Source: Bacteroidota bacterium (GTDB lineage Bacteria > Bacteroidota > Bacteroidia > Flavobacteriales_D > Sanyastnellaceae). Taken from it: 51,926 bases of DNA. This document shows positions 1-7,830 of the stretch, one piece after another (the first letter of the stretch is position 1; every line of letters begins with the position of its first letter). The notes beneath the pieces were generated by a model, which made no database searches, was not told the origin of the DNA, and saw only the letters and a list, made by a program, of their open reading frames with translations. A program made the position numbers and the translations under genes. The stretch spans positions 1 to 51,926 of the forward strand of contig VGFR01000004.1 in assembly GCA_016868835.1 (NCBI GenBank). Direction: 5' to 3'.

Positions 1-88
1 CATGGGCATGAGCGGTGATTGGAAAATAGCTGTAGAGGAAGGATCAACACATATTCGTGTTGGATCATCTATTTTCGGAACACGTTAA
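1..88 (+). CDS. YggS/PLPBP-family pyridoxal-phosphate homeostasis protein, C-terminal end only
   Basis: Only the last 28 codons lie in the window; the gene begins upstream of base 1. The readable tail contains MGMSGDW, then EEGSTHIRVGSSIFGTR and a TAA stop. This is the characteristic C-terminus of the YggS family (the MGMSxD motif near the PLP phosphate site, then EEGST and the terminal IFG-R). Members are single-domain PLP-binding TIM-barrel proteins that buffer cellular pyridoxal phosphate; no catalytic reaction is established for them. The TAA overlaps the TAA of the convergent glycosyltransferase through a shared TTAA at 85-88. The family call rests on this short tail only. Confidence 0.82.
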   Translation, partial: MGMSGDWKIAVEEGSTHIRVGSSIFGTR

Positions 89-1035
89 ATTTTTTGCGCA
101 ATGGTGTAGTCATTTCGGCTGGAACTATTCCTAGAAATGAGCTCGCCAATAAATCCAGCTAAAAAGAGTTGCGTTCCAATAATCATGCAGGTAAGGGCAA
201 TGTAGAAAGAACTTTGATTTGCAATATTCTTGGCGTGTTCACCTGAGTACATGGCCCACAGCTTATTTCCGCCGAGATACATGAACAAAGAGAGTCCAGC
301 AAGAAACATAACCAATCCCCAAGCTCCGAAAAAATGCATGGGACGTTTCCCGAATTTCGACATGAAGGTAATGGATAATAAATCGAGAAAACCATTGATG
401 AATCGATTGACACCAAATTTTGTTGTTCCAAATTTTCTTGCCTGATGTTGAACTATTTTTTCGCCAATGTTTGTGAACCCTTCTCGTTTAGCAAGAACTG
501 GAATATATCTATGCATTTCACCATAGACCTCAATGCATTTCACAACTTGCAGCGAATAAGCTTTCAATCCACAGTTGAAATCATGCAATGAAATGCCGGT
601 CATTTTCCTTGTAGCCCAATTGAAAAGCTTGGTTGGAACAGTCTTCGTAATAGGGTCGAATCGCTCTTTTTTCCATCCACTTACCAAATCATAACCTCGA
701 TTTTGAATCATATCTATCAGGGCTGGAATTTCTTCCGGAGAGTCCTGTAAATCGGCATCAAGCGTAATAACAACCTCGCCACTTGCATTTTGAAAGCCAA
801 CATGTAAAGCGGCAGATTTTCCGTAATTCCTGGCGAATTTGAATCCCCGAACATTCGAATCAGTTGTTTTCAAAGACTCAATCACTTTCCATGAATGATC
901 TTTCGAACCATCATCAATAAACAAAATTTCGTACGTGATGGCATTTGACTCACAGACGCGCTTTATCCAAGCGTGAAGCTCTGGTAACGATTCAGCTTCG
1001 TTAAACAAAGGAATGACAAGGCTACACTGTGGCAT
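85..1035 (-). CDS. Family 2 glycosyltransferase, DPM1/polyprenyl-phosphate type, with C-terminal membrane helices
   Basis: A 316-residue GT-A protein. The N-terminal part (about 1-220) begins with LVIPLFNEAESLPEL, the usual GT2 opening. It carries ILFIDDGSKD and the metal/nucleotide-sugar motif TLDADLQDSPEE, as in dolichol- or undecaprenyl-phosphate sugar transferases. Two hydrophobic helices follow (about 235-260 and 275-300). The family transfers a sugar from a nucleotide donor to a polyprenyl phosphate at the cytoplasmic membrane; the sugar cannot be told here. The start was placed at the ATG before PQCSLV. A longer in-frame reading up to 1158 runs into the SRP RNA gene and adds no family sequence. 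A -7 element (TATTTTTG) lies 14 bp upstream of this ATG, which supports the choice. Confidence 0.85.
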   Translation of the reverse strand: MPQCSLVIPLFNEAESLPELHAWIKRVCESNAITYEILFIDDGSKDHSWKVIESLKTTDSNVRGFKFARNYGKSAALHVGFQNASGEVVITLDADLQDSPEEIPALIDMIQNRGYDLVSGWKKERFDPITKTVPTKLFNWATRKMTGISLHDFNCGLKAYSLQVVKCIEVYGEMHRYIPVLAKREGFTNIGEKIVQHQARKFGTTKFGVNRFINGFLDLLSITFMSKFGKRPMHFFGAWGLVMFLAGLSLFMYLGGNKLWAMYSGEHAKNIANQSSFYIALTCMIIGTQLFLAGFIGELISRNSSSRNDYTIAQKI

Positions 1036-1049
1036 GTAAAAGCTTTTCA

Positions 1050-1057
1050 CAAAAATA
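1050..1057 (-). promoter_or_regulatory. Bacteroidota -7 promoter element for the GT2 gene
   Basis: Read on the minus strand the bases are TATTTTTG, matching the Bacteroidota -7 consensus TAnnTTTG, 14 bp before the glycosyltransferase ATG. It is divergent from the SRP RNA promoter about 35 bp away. No convincing -33 TTG was identified. Confidence 0.5.
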
Positions 1058-1089
1058 GCAAAGGTTATGGTGTTCCCAATTGTATTTCT

Positions 1090-1097
1090 TACATTTG
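1090..1097 (+). promoter_or_regulatory. -7 promoter element of the SRP RNA gene
   Basis: TACATTTG matches TAnnTTTG and is followed by CAC. The predicted RNA 5' end is at 1104, seven bases after the final G. This is the normal distance for the element and gives an internal calibration for other promoters in the window. Confidence 0.7.
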
Positions 1098-1103
1098 CAC
1101 AAA

Positions 1104-1197
1104 GGCAAGTCTCATACGACCAGCTCCTGCCAAATCCTCCAGGGCCGGAAGGCAGCAAAGGTAGGCGGTTGTAGCGGTGCGATATGAGGGGCTTGCC
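1104..1197 (+). ncRNA. ffs: Signal recognition particle RNA, small bacterial (4.5S) type
   Basis: The RNA component of the signal recognition particle, which binds Ffh and targets nascent membrane and secreted proteins. The hallmark domain IV core is visible: CAGGGCCGGAAGGCAGCAAAGGTAG, in which the GGAA tetraloop is flanked by the asymmetric A-rich and symmetric internal loops that bind Ffh. The two arms pair over their length: GGCAAG (1104-1109) with CTTGCC (1192-1197), then CTCATA (1111-1116) with TATGAG (1183-1188). A T-rich tract at 1198-1209 follows directly and completes an intrinsic terminator. At about 94 nt it is the short form without an Alu domain. ORFs that run through this locus on both strands are artefacts. 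Confidence 0.95.
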
Positions 1198-1209
1198 TTC
1201 TTTTTTTTG
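1192..1209 (+). terminator. Terminator end of the SRP RNA
   Basis: The closing CTTGCC strand of the long SRP RNA hairpin runs directly into TCTTTTTTTTTG. The RNA fold itself therefore forms the stem of an intrinsic terminator. Confidence 0.7.
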
Positions 1210-1212
1210 TTT

Positions 1213-1220
1213 TATGTTTG
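1213..1220 (+). promoter_or_regulatory. -7 promoter element for the YkgJ-type gene
   Basis: TATGTTTG matches TAnnTTTG and ends only 4 bp before the ATG at 1225, just downstream of the SRP RNA terminator. If active, it would make an mRNA with no, or almost no, leader. Confidence 0.45.
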
Positions 1221-1224
1221 TGTC

Positions 1225-1746
1225 ATGAACTCCTCAGACTTCGCTGATAAATCTCGTAGAAGGGCGTACCAAAAGAAAAAGGTATTGTCGGCTTTCCTAA
1301 AAAAATTCACAAAAGAAAAACCTTCTTACGGCAAAAAAGTAATGAAAGAGTCTGAGCAAGTGGCTTGGGCACTGATTGATTGTACTTCTTGCGGAAATTG
1401 CTGCAAGACCATGACTCCAACTTGGAAGAAGGCAGAAGTAAATAGACTCGCTTCGCATTTAGGCATGACCTACAATGAGTTTTTTGAAAAATGGCTCATG
1501 GTTGATGAAGAGACTGGAGATATTTGTAACAATTCAACGCCGTGTCAATTTTTCGATTTAGAAAAGGGACTTTGTGGTGTATATGAACGTAGACCGCATG
1601 ACTGTGCTACATTTCCTCATTTGTATCGCTCTGATTTTTACGATCAAACTGAATTGTATGCTTCGAATTTGCATCGCTGTCCGGCGACCTTAGCGGCAAT
1701 GGAGCATTTAGAGCAAGCTGTAAAAGAAATTAAGAAAAAGAAATAG
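1225..1746 (+). CDS. YkgJ-family cysteine-cluster protein
   Basis: A 173-residue protein of the YkgJ (UPF0153) family, whose conserved cysteines are thought to bind zinc or an iron-sulfur cluster; no biochemical role is established. The sequence shows DCTSCGNCCK early in the domain, then ICNNSTPC, a second pair in LCGVYERRPHDC with the family motif RP-x-x-C-x-x-FP, and a last Cys in HRCP. The first 50 residues are rich in Lys and Arg and look disordered. The start was set at the ATG at 1225, because the longer reading from 1177 would be translated from within the SRP RNA. It is followed 58 bp later by the next plus-strand gene. Confidence 0.85.
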   Translation: MNSSDFADKSRRRAYQKKKVLSAFLKKFTKEKPSYGKKVMKESEQVAWALIDCTSCGNCCKTMTPTWKKAEVNRLASHLGMTYNEFFEKWLMVDEETGDICNNSTPCQFFDLEKGLCGVYERRPHDCATFPHLYRSDFYDQTELYASNLHRCPATLAAMEHLEQAVKEIKKKK

Positions 1747-1804
1747 TGCTTCGTGCTACAATAATTTAGAAGGCTATCCGTAATTTTACATAAACATTTG
1801 CAAG

Positions 1805-3286
1805 GTGGAATTAGAAAGAGTCATATTGTCTCCGGCGCAAAAAGCGTTGAGAATTAATTTGAACAAAGACATCTATGGAACTTTCGCCGAAATTGGGGCG
1901 GGCCAGGAGGTTGTTCGTCATTTCTTTCGAGCGGGTGGAGCCAGCGGTACCATTGCCAAAGCAATGAGTGCGTACGATAAAGATTTTAGCGATGCCATTT
2001 ATGGCAAGCAGGAAAAGGGAAGGTATGTGTGTAAGCCTCGTTTAGATAACATGTTAAACCATGAGTATAAGCTCATGGAGGAACGATTGAACAGGGAAGA
2101 TCACGCTACAAAAGAATTTTTCTCTTTCGCAAATACATTTGCAACCATTAATTTTCAGAAAACCATTCAAGGACACGGTTGGATGGGCGTGAAGTTTCAA
2201 ACGGCAGCTGACAGGGAACCAAATGTTGTTATTCTTCATGCACGCCTTCATGAGAGTGATGCATTGCTTCAACAAGCTACAGTTGGAACCTTAGGTGTTA
2301 ATCTACTTTATGGATGCTTTTACTACCACCAACGTCCCAAAGATTTATTACAATCACTCTATGACAACTTGAATCGCGACCAAGTTGAAATTGATACCAT
2401 TCAGTTTGAAGGACCAGATTTTGCAGAAGTTGATAACAGATTAATGTCTTTGCAACTGGTTAAAAATGGAATGACGGAAGCAGTAATTTTCTCACCAGAC
2501 GGGCAAAATTTACAAGCGGCTGATGTTTTGTACAAAAAGCACATCTTGGCACTCAGAGGTTCATTTCGTCCGGTTACGAAGGTGAACATAGACATGATTA
2601 CCAAAGGACTTAAAATATTCGAGTCCGATATTAAAGTAGAAGAAGATAAAGTTCAAGTCTTGTTTGAAATTACCCTGAACAATTTGAGAAGCGAAGGTGA
2701 GATAGATGAGCAAGATTTTTTGGATCGCGCCGAGTTACTTTGTTCGTTGGGCCAAACCGTACTGATTTCAAATTATTCCAAATATTACGCATTAGCAGAT
2801 TATTTTTCGAAATACACGACAGAACGCATGGGTATCATCATGGGTACAAACATGTTGGTTGAATTATTCGATGAGAAATACTATCGCAATTTGAACGGTG
2901 GAATTCTAGCTGCATTTGGAATTTTATTCTCTCGAGATATTAAAATTTATTTGTATCCGTGGTTTGATCAGGAAAATGAGATTTTATATACAACCGAGAA
3001 CTGTCCGGTGCATCCAAGACTTAAACCGTTGTTTGATTATTTAGTAGACAACAAACGCATTGTAGACATCAAAGATTTCAACCCGGAAATTTTGTCCATT
3101 TATTCGAAAGATGTGATAGATATGATTCAGCATGGACACACCGGTTGGGAAGGTATGGTGCCTACTTATGTTGACTCCATTATCAAGGATAACAAATTAT
3201 TCGGATTTGATGCCAATAAACCGGCAGATGCAGATTTCGTTCCACCGACCAGGACCAAATGGTCAGAATCATTAAATAGTAATTAA
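1805..3286 (+). CDS. Conserved cytosolic protein of unknown function (family often labelled TonB-dependent receptor or nicotinate-nucleotide adenylyltransferase)
   Basis: A 493-residue protein that I recognise as a family conserved in Bacteroidota, cyanobacteria and some proteobacteria. Its early block includes YGTFAEIGAGQEV, HFFRAGGASGTIAK and MSAYDKDFSDAIYG; later blocks include GHGWMGVKFQ, DNRLMSLQLVKNGM and LRGSFRPVTKVN. Databases give it conflicting names. I see no signal peptide, TonB box or beta-barrel signature, and no HxGH nucleotidyltransferase motif, so neither name is supported. The start is GTG, because no in-frame ATG lies between it and the upstream stop at 1781. The gene ends 19 bp before metK with no terminator, so the two are probably co-transcribed. 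The conserved GAGQE block suggests a compact soluble enzyme, but its function is unknown. Confidence 0.75.
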   Translation: MELERVILSPAQKALRINLNKDIYGTFAEIGAGQEVVRHFFRAGGASGTIAKAMSAYDKDFSDAIYGKQEKGRYVCKPRLDNMLNHEYKLMEERLNREDHATKEFFSFANTFATINFQKTIQGHGWMGVKFQTAADREPNVVILHARLHESDALLQQATVGTLGVNLLYGCFYYHQRPKDLLQSLYDNLNRDQVEIDTIQFEGPDFAEVDNRLMSLQLVKNGMTEAVIFSPDGQNLQAADVLYKKHILALRGSFRPVTKVNIDMITKGLKIFESDIKVEEDKVQVLFEITLNNLRSEGEIDEQDFLDRAELLCSLGQTVLISNYSKYYALADYFSKYTTERMGIIMGTNMLVELFDEKYYRNLNGGILAAFGILFSRDIKIYLYPWFDQENEILYTTENCPVHPRLKPLFDYLVDNKRIVDIKDFNPEILSIYSKDVIDMIQHGHTGWEGMVPTYVDSIIKDNKLFGFDANKPADADFVPPTRTKWSESLNSN

Positions 3287-3305
3287 TTCAAAGTACACGT
3301 AAAGT

Positions 3306-4568
3306 ATGTCATATTTTTTTACATCAGAATCGGTATCAGAAGGCCACCCAGATAAAGTTGCCGATCAAATTTCAGACGCGTTAATTGACGCATTTTTAGC
3401 GCAAGATTCAGAGTCGAAGGTAGCTTGTGAAACGTTGGTTACCACAGGGCAAGTGGTGGTTGCTGGAGAGGTGAAATCAAAAGCTTATGTTGACTTGCAA
3501 GATATTATTCGTGAAACCATATCAGAAATTGGATACACGAAAAGTGAGTATATGTTTGAAGCGAAGTCATGTGGAATTTTGTCGGCTATTCACGAACAGT
3601 CTGCTGATATTAACCAAGGAGTTGACAAGAAGAACAAAAAAGATCAAGGTGCTGGTGACCAAGGAATGATGTTCGGATATGCCACCAACGAGACCGACAA
3701 TTACATGCCGCTTCCATTGGAGTTGGCGCATTCGTTGTTGCGCGAATTGTCTGCAATTCGCAGAGAAGGAAAGCAAATGAAATATTTGCGTCCAGATGCA
3801 AAAAGCCAAGTAACCATCCAGTATTCAGACGATCATAAACCGATGGGTATTTCGGCAATTGTAGTGAGCACACAGCATGATGATTTCGATAAGGAAGCGA
3901 AGATGTTGGCGAAGATTAAGGAAGATGTTCGCACCATTTTATTACCGCGTGTCATTAAAAAGCAACCCAAGCGCATTCAGAAATTATTTAACGGGAAGTT
4001 TGAATTGCATGTGAACCCAACTGGAAAATTTGTAATAGGTGGTCCACACGGCGACACTGGCTTAACGGGAAGAAAAATTATTGTAGATACATACGGCGGG
4101 AAGGGAGCTCACGGCGGTGGAGCATTCAGTGGAAAGGATCCAAGCAAAGTAGATCGCAGTGCAGCGTACGCCATGCGTCACATTGCTAAGAATTTGGTGG
4201 CGTCCGGAGTTTGCGACGAGGTTTTAGTACAAGTGGCATATGCCATTGGTGTTGCTAAGCCTGTTGGACTTTATGTGAATACCTATGGCTCAGCTAAAGT
4301 GAAGAAAACAGATGGTGAAATTGCGGCATTAATTTCAAAGCATGTTGGGTTAACTCCATATGAAATTGAGACACGTTTCAATTTACGCACACCCATGTAC
4401 AAGGAAACAGCGAGTTATGGTCACATGGGAAGAACTCCGAAGACAGTAACGAAGACTTTTAAGATGCCGAATGGTCAGAAGCCAAAAACCATGAAGGTGA
4501 ATCTGTTCCCATGGGAAGAGACGGCAGAGACCTCGAAGAATTTCAAAAAGATATTTGGAATTAAGTAA
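3306..4568 (+). CDS. metK: S-adenosylmethionine synthetase
   Basis: A 420-residue MetK that makes S-adenosylmethionine from methionine and ATP, releasing phosphate and pyrophosphate. The N-terminus [21 protein letters not shown] carries the ATP/metal-binding [17 protein letters not shown] is the methionine-binding signature, and [21 protein letters not shown] with [16 protein letters not shown] is the phosphate-binding region. All three family domains are present and the length is slightly above the usual 380-400. It lies 19 bp after the preceding conserved gene and ends at a strong hairpin terminator. No SAM riboswitch is present in the short gap upstream. Confidence 0.98.
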   Translation: MSYFFTSESVSEGHPDKVADQISDALIDAFLAQDSESKVACETLVTTGQVVVAGEVKSKAYVDLQDIIRETISEIGYTKSEYMFEAKSCGILSAIHEQSADINQGVDKKNKKDQGAGDQGMMFGYATNETDNYMPLPLELAHSLLRELSAIRREGKQMKYLRPDAKSQVTIQYSDDHKPMGISAIVVSTQHDDFDKEAKMLAKIKEDVRTILLPRVIKKQPKRIQKLFNGKFELHVNPTGKFVIGGPHGDTGLTGRKIIVDTYGGKGAHGGGAFSGKDPSKVDRSAAYAMRHIAKNLVASGVCDEVLVQVAYAIGVAKPVGLYVNTYGSAKVKKTDGEIAALISKHVGLTPYEIETRFNLRTPMYKETASYGHMGRTPKTVTKTFKMPNGQKPKTMKVNLFPWEETAETSKNFKKIFGIK

Positions 4569-4570
4569 TT

Positions 4571-4597
4571 AAAAAGCCCTCGAAAGAGGGCTTTTTT
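4571..4597. terminator. Bidirectional intrinsic terminator between metK and the cyclase locus
   Basis: A perfect 7-bp stem AGCCCTC/GAGGGCT (4575-4581 and 4586-4592) closes a GAAA tetraloop. It is followed by a T tract on the plus strand and preceded by AAAAA, which gives a U tract on the minus strand. It can serve both metK and the convergent minus-strand transcript. Confidence 0.9.
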
Positions 4598-4600
4598 GTG

Positions 4601-4702
4601 TTATTTCTTTTTATCCAAAATTTGAATGATTTCATCTCGAGAATTCGAGGGCCAATGTTCTTGAAGATCCAGGTTCAATTTGATTACTTCAATTTTACAC
4701 AT
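4601..4702 (-). CDS. Possible small ORF (33 aa) overlapping the end of the cyclase gene
   Basis: An ATG-started reading frame of 33 codons ending in TAA just before the bidirectional terminator. It begins MCKIEVIKLNLDL and ends with a Lys-rich tail (ILDKKK). Its ATG overlaps the stop region of the adenylate cyclase gene by 8 bp, an arrangement that allows translational coupling. It fills exactly the space between the cyclase stop and the terminator. I recognise no family. At this length it could be a chance frame, so the call rests on position alone. Confidence 0.3.
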   Translation of the reverse strand: MCKIEVIKLNLDLQEHWPSNSRDEIIQILDKKK

Positions 4703-5942
4703 GGTATTGCTTTTCGCCTAAAACAAAATACATTTTCATGAGTCCTTTGCCTTTCACTTCAATGTTGCCGCGATATTCGCAAGTGAAGATGTCCTTAACC
4801 AACTCGTAGGTTGTTTCGGTAATATTTACGAATCCTACCGCGCCAGTGCTTTCTGCTCTACTAGCAGTGTTTACGGTATCACCCCAGATGTCATATGCGA
4901 ACTTTTTAGTGCCAACAACTCCGGCTACGACTTCTCCAGTGTTGATGCCAAGCCTGCACTCATAGAAAGTTTCACCTTTGGCAATGCACTCGTTTTTGTA
5001 AGCTGTCATGTATTCTTGCATTGCAAGAGCAGCGCGCACCGCATCTGCAGGGTTGGAGTCATTCGCTATCGGTAATCCCCCCGCGCACATATATGCATCT
5101 CCAATGGTTTTGATTTTTTCAAGGTTGTATTTTTCTATAATTGCGTCAAAAGCTGAGAAAAATCTATTCAATTCTTCAATCACTTCCTCAGGCGTCTTGC
5201 TTGCGCTACTTACAGTAAATCCTTTGAAATCTGTAAATAGAACAGTGACTTTTTGATAGTGTTTCGCACTGGCCTTCCCTGTCAATTTAAGTTCATCAGC
5301 TATCTCATCGGGCAAAATATTGCGAAGCAATTTATCTGATTGGGCCTTTTCACCAGCCAACGCATCTTTGGCCTCAATCAAGGCTATTTTGAATTTAATA
5401 TTCGAAATGGTTAGTCTGTAGCGTGTCTCAATGAGCACGAACATAAAAATAGCCACAACAATAAGCAGTAGTCCACCATTTATAAGAGCCTCTTGTGTAT
5501 TCAATTGATGGTTCATTTGAAAAAAATAGCCCGTTGCAGTAATTGAAATAATTATGATGGCTAATGAGTAATGCCAACTCCACATGACAAACATACCTCC
5601 GCCTATGAATAAGGCGAGGTAATTGAGTGAATGCCCTGTTAAATCGTCTGCATTGATAGCACTGTATGTGAAAGCATTTTGCAAAGAAATAAGCAGAAAG
5701 GGTATGAAAATAAGTGTTTTAGAATTAATGAATTTGTGCTTATGAGCCAACAAAGAGAGTGCACTTATGATTGAAATGCTTAAGCGCAGCGACATGATTT
5801 GATTGAAGGCCTGTGGGATGTTGAAATAGTCCGTAATTCCAAACACAGGGTCAAAAATAACCGCTATCCAAGCGCCGTACCTATGGTATCTCGAGGAAGA
5901 AATTTCTAAATCTTCTTCCCAGACTAATTTTGAACTCTCCAT
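4695..5942 (-). CDS. Membrane-anchored class III adenylate cyclase
   Basis: A 415-residue protein. The first 175 residues hold about five to six hydrophobic helices (roughly 50-65, 76-95, 105-120, 125-142, 155-172). A short helical linker with KLLRNILPDEIADELK precedes the cyclase catalytic domain (about 230-408). The two metal aspartates appear in LFTDFKGFT (D238) and TIGDAYM (D282). The substrate-selecting residues are Lys278 and Asp351 (AYDIWGDTVNTASR), the adenine-type pair, so it should make cAMP rather than cGMP. The transition-state residues N358 and R362 are present. The membrane part resembles a sensor but has no named domain. The gene stands alone on the minus strand, convergent with metK. 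Confidence 0.9.
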   Translation of the reverse strand: MESSKLVWEEDLEISSSRYHRYGAWIAVIFDPVFGITDYFNIPQAFNQIMSLRLSISIISALSLLAHKHKFINSKTLIFIPFLLISLQNAFTYSAINADDLTGHSLNYLALFIGGGMFVMWSWHYSLAIIIISITATGYFFQMNHQLNTQEALINGGLLLIVVAIFMFVLIETRYRLTISNIKFKIALIEAKDALAGEKAQSDKLLRNILPDEIADELKLTGKASAKHYQKVTVLFTDFKGFTVSSASKTPEEVIEELNRFFSAFDAIIEKYNLEKIKTIGDAYMCAGGLPIANDSNPADAVRAALAMQEYMTAYKNECIAKGETFYECRLGINTGEVVAGVVGTKKFAYDIWGDTVNTASRAESTGAVGFVNITETTYELVKDIFTCEYRGNIEVKGKGLMKMYFVLGEKQYHV

Positions 5943-6135
5943 TTCGAAAGTTATTCAAATTGAAAGTGAATTTAGTTAAAAATCGTATTGTTAACAAACA
6001 GAGAGTCGGGAATTTAATTATAATGCTTTTTTCGCTGTTTGTGAGTATCGAAATTTGTGCTCTTTGTCTGCTTTGCAAGTAATCTAAGGAGCTCTATTTG
6101 TTCCGAAAAGCGTATTGATTGAAAAGCAATTCAAG

Positions 6136-6144
6136 TTATTCACA
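6136..6144 (+). promoter_or_regulatory. DnaA-box match upstream of dnaB (distal)
   Basis: TTATTCACA is a perfect match to the DnaA-box consensus TTATNCACA. It lies 114 bp before the chosen dnaB ATG in the 307-bp intergenic region 5943-6249. Confidence 0.45.
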
Positions 6145-6188
6145 ACTTTTCTTCAATCGGTATGTGCAGAAGTTTCTACCCACAATAC

Positions 6189-6197
6189 TTATGCACA
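6189..6197 (+). promoter_or_regulatory. DnaA-box match overlapping the dnaB promoter (proximal)
   Basis: TTATGCACA is a second perfect TTATNCACA match in the same orientation, 53 bp from the first. It ends 4 bp before the -7 element at 6202. A protein bound here would sit in the promoter spacer and could repress or modulate dnaB. Confidence 0.45.
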
Positions 6198-6201
6198 AAC
6201 G

Positions 6202-6209
6202 TATTTTTG
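6202..6209 (+). promoter_or_regulatory. -7 promoter element of dnaB
   Basis: TATTTTTG matches TAnnTTTG and lies 40 bp before the ATG at 6250. Its position inside the longer reading frame argues against the upstream TTG start at 6115. Apart from this element and the DnaA-box matches, I see nothing else in the gap 5943-6249. Confidence 0.55.
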
Positions 6210-6249
6210 TATTCCGCTTCTCCCATTTTTGAAACTGATATTTGAACCT

Positions 6250-7830
6250 ATGCCCGCCGAAAGAAATACTCGTATTACACGAAAAGATAGAGCCACAACC
6301 GCGCAACAATTTGCATCCATTGAGGCCGGTAAACTGCCACCACAAGCCCTAGATCTCGAAGAAGCTGTGCTTGGTGCCATGCTGTTGCAAAGCGATGCCA
6401 TAACCGCAGCAATCGATATTCTAAAGCCTGAATCTTTTTACAAAGAAGCCAACGGAATTATTTTCAATACCATTCGGGAAATGTTCGGTAAAGGAGAGGT
6501 AACGGATATTCTAACCATTACCCAAAATTTAAAAAAGGCAGGTCAACTCGAATACGTCGGAGGCCCACTCTATTTGGCCCGATTAACAAACAGGGTCACC
6601 TCCGTGGCCAATGTGGAAACCCACGCCCGCATCATCTCTCAGAAATTTATTCAGAGAGAACTTATACGAGTGTCGAGTGATATTATTCACGACGCATATG
6701 AAGAAACTACAGACACTTTTGATTTACTAGATCGCGCAGAAGGAAATATATTCCAAGTAGCAGAGGGGAACATTCGAAAAAACTCAGACAAGATGAACAA
6801 TCTTGTTAAAGCAGCCATGGACGCTATTGAGCAAGCAAGACAAAATAAATCAGGTGTCAGCGGAGTCCCTACAGGATTCCCAGGTTTAGATAAATTAACC
6901 GGAGGATGGCAACGCTCAGATATGATTGTATTGGCAGCAAGACCTGGTATGGGGAAAACGGCCTTCGTCTTATCCATGGCTCGAAACATTGCCGTGGATT
7001 TTCAAAAGCCAGTAGCTGTGTTCTCTCTAGAAATGAGTGGTGTGCAGTTGGTACAACGTCTCATGGCTAGTGAATCTGAAATCAATTCAGAGAAATTAAG
7101 AAAAGGGCAATTGGAATCGCACGAAGTACATCAGTTAACACAGAAAATCACCAAATTATCAGAGGCGCCCATTTTCATTGATGACACTCCCGCTTTATCC
7201 GTGTTCGAATTAAGAGCAAAATGCCGCCGTTTGAAGTCCAGCGCGGGTATTGAACTCGTAATCATAGATTACTTGCAGCTGATGTCTGCCGGAGACTCCA
7301 AGGGCGGTAATCGCGAACAAGAAATTAGTACCATTTCGCGAAGCATAAAACAAATTGCAAAGGAATTGGATATCCCCGTAATTGCTCTATCCCAGCTCTC
7401 AAGATCTGTAGAGACCAGAGGCGGTGATAAACGCCCCATGCTTTCAGACCTCCGTGAATCGGGAGCTATTGAGCAAGATGCAGACATCGTTGGTTTTATT
7501 TATCGTCCGGAATACTACGGATTCACAGAGTTCAATGACAATGAACGCTCCCCCGCTCAGGGTATGGCAGAACTTATCATTGCCAAGCACAGGAACGGAG
7601 GCCTCGATGCCATTCGCTTGCGTTTCCTTTCCAATTTGGCCAAATTCGCTGATCCAGAGGGATACAATTTCGATAATCCATTTGCCCAGCAGCCCGCAAG
7701 TAGAGGCATTTTTTCAAATCAAGATTTTATGCAAAGCGGACCAACAACCATTACTGTTTCGTCGAAAATGAATGAATTAGACGACGAAGACTACAACTAC
7801 CAAGGTGGTGGGGGCGATGTGCCGTTTTAA
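6250..7830 (+). CDS. dnaB: Replicative DNA helicase DnaB
   Basis: A 526-residue hexameric 5'-3' helicase that unwinds DNA at the replication fork. The N-terminal scaffold domain begins at LPPQALDLEEAVLGAMLL (about 30-130). The RecA-like core starts at GVPTGFPGLDKLTGGW. Walker A is AARPGMGKTAF (about 229-237), the FSLEMS motif follows, Walker B is IELVIIDYLQLM, and the DnaB4 block VIALSQLSRSVETRGGDKRPMLSDLRESG is intact. The tail ends DDEDYNYQGGGGDVPF, an acidic C-terminus of a kind common in Bacteroidota DnaB. The ATG at 6250 was chosen because homologs start near here and the promoter lies at 6202; the in-frame TTG at 6115 would add 45 unlikely residues. The stop shares TTAA with the convergent mannosidase. 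Confidence 0.97.
   Translation: MPAERNTRITRKDRATTAQQFASIEAGKLPPQALDLEEAVLGAMLLQSDAITAAIDILKPESFYKEANGIIFNTIREMFGKGEVTDILTITQNLKKAGQLEYVGGPLYLARLTNRVTSVANVETHARIISQKFIQRELIRVSSDIIHDAYEETTDTFDLLDRAEGNIFQVAEGNIRKNSDKMNNLVKAAMDAIEQARQNKSGVSGVPTGFPGLDKLTGGWQRSDMIVLAARPGMGKTAFVLSMARNIAVDFQKPVAVFSLEMSGVQLVQRLMASESEINSEKLRKGQLESHEVHQLTQKITKLSEAPIFIDDTPALSVFELRAKCRRLKSSAGIELVIIDYLQLMSAGDSKGGNREQEISTISRSIKQIAKELDIPVIALSQLSRSVETRGGDKRPMLSDLRESGAIEQDADIVGFIYRPEYYGFTEFNDNERSPAQGMAELIIAKHRNGGLDAIRLRFLSNLAKFADPEGYNFDNPFAQQPASRGIFSNQDFMQSGPTTITVSSKMNELDDEDYNYQGGGGDVPF

Noticed and set aside
1036-1158. N-terminal extension of the GT2 protein
   Set aside because: It reads through the SRP RNA and the divergent promoter region. 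The conserved GT2 fold starts at the ATG at 1035.
3287-3305. SAM riboswitch upstream of metK
   Set aside because: Only 19 bp separate metK from the preceding gene, too short for any aptamer.
5881-6078. 65-residue minus-strand ORF overlapping the cyclase 5' end
   Set aside because: It is out of frame with the cyclase and shows no family features. It starts in non-coding sequence and looks like a chance frame.
6115-6249. DnaB extension of 45 residues from a TTG start
   Set aside because: It contains the promoter element and both DnaA-box matches, and it does not resemble the DnaB N-terminus.
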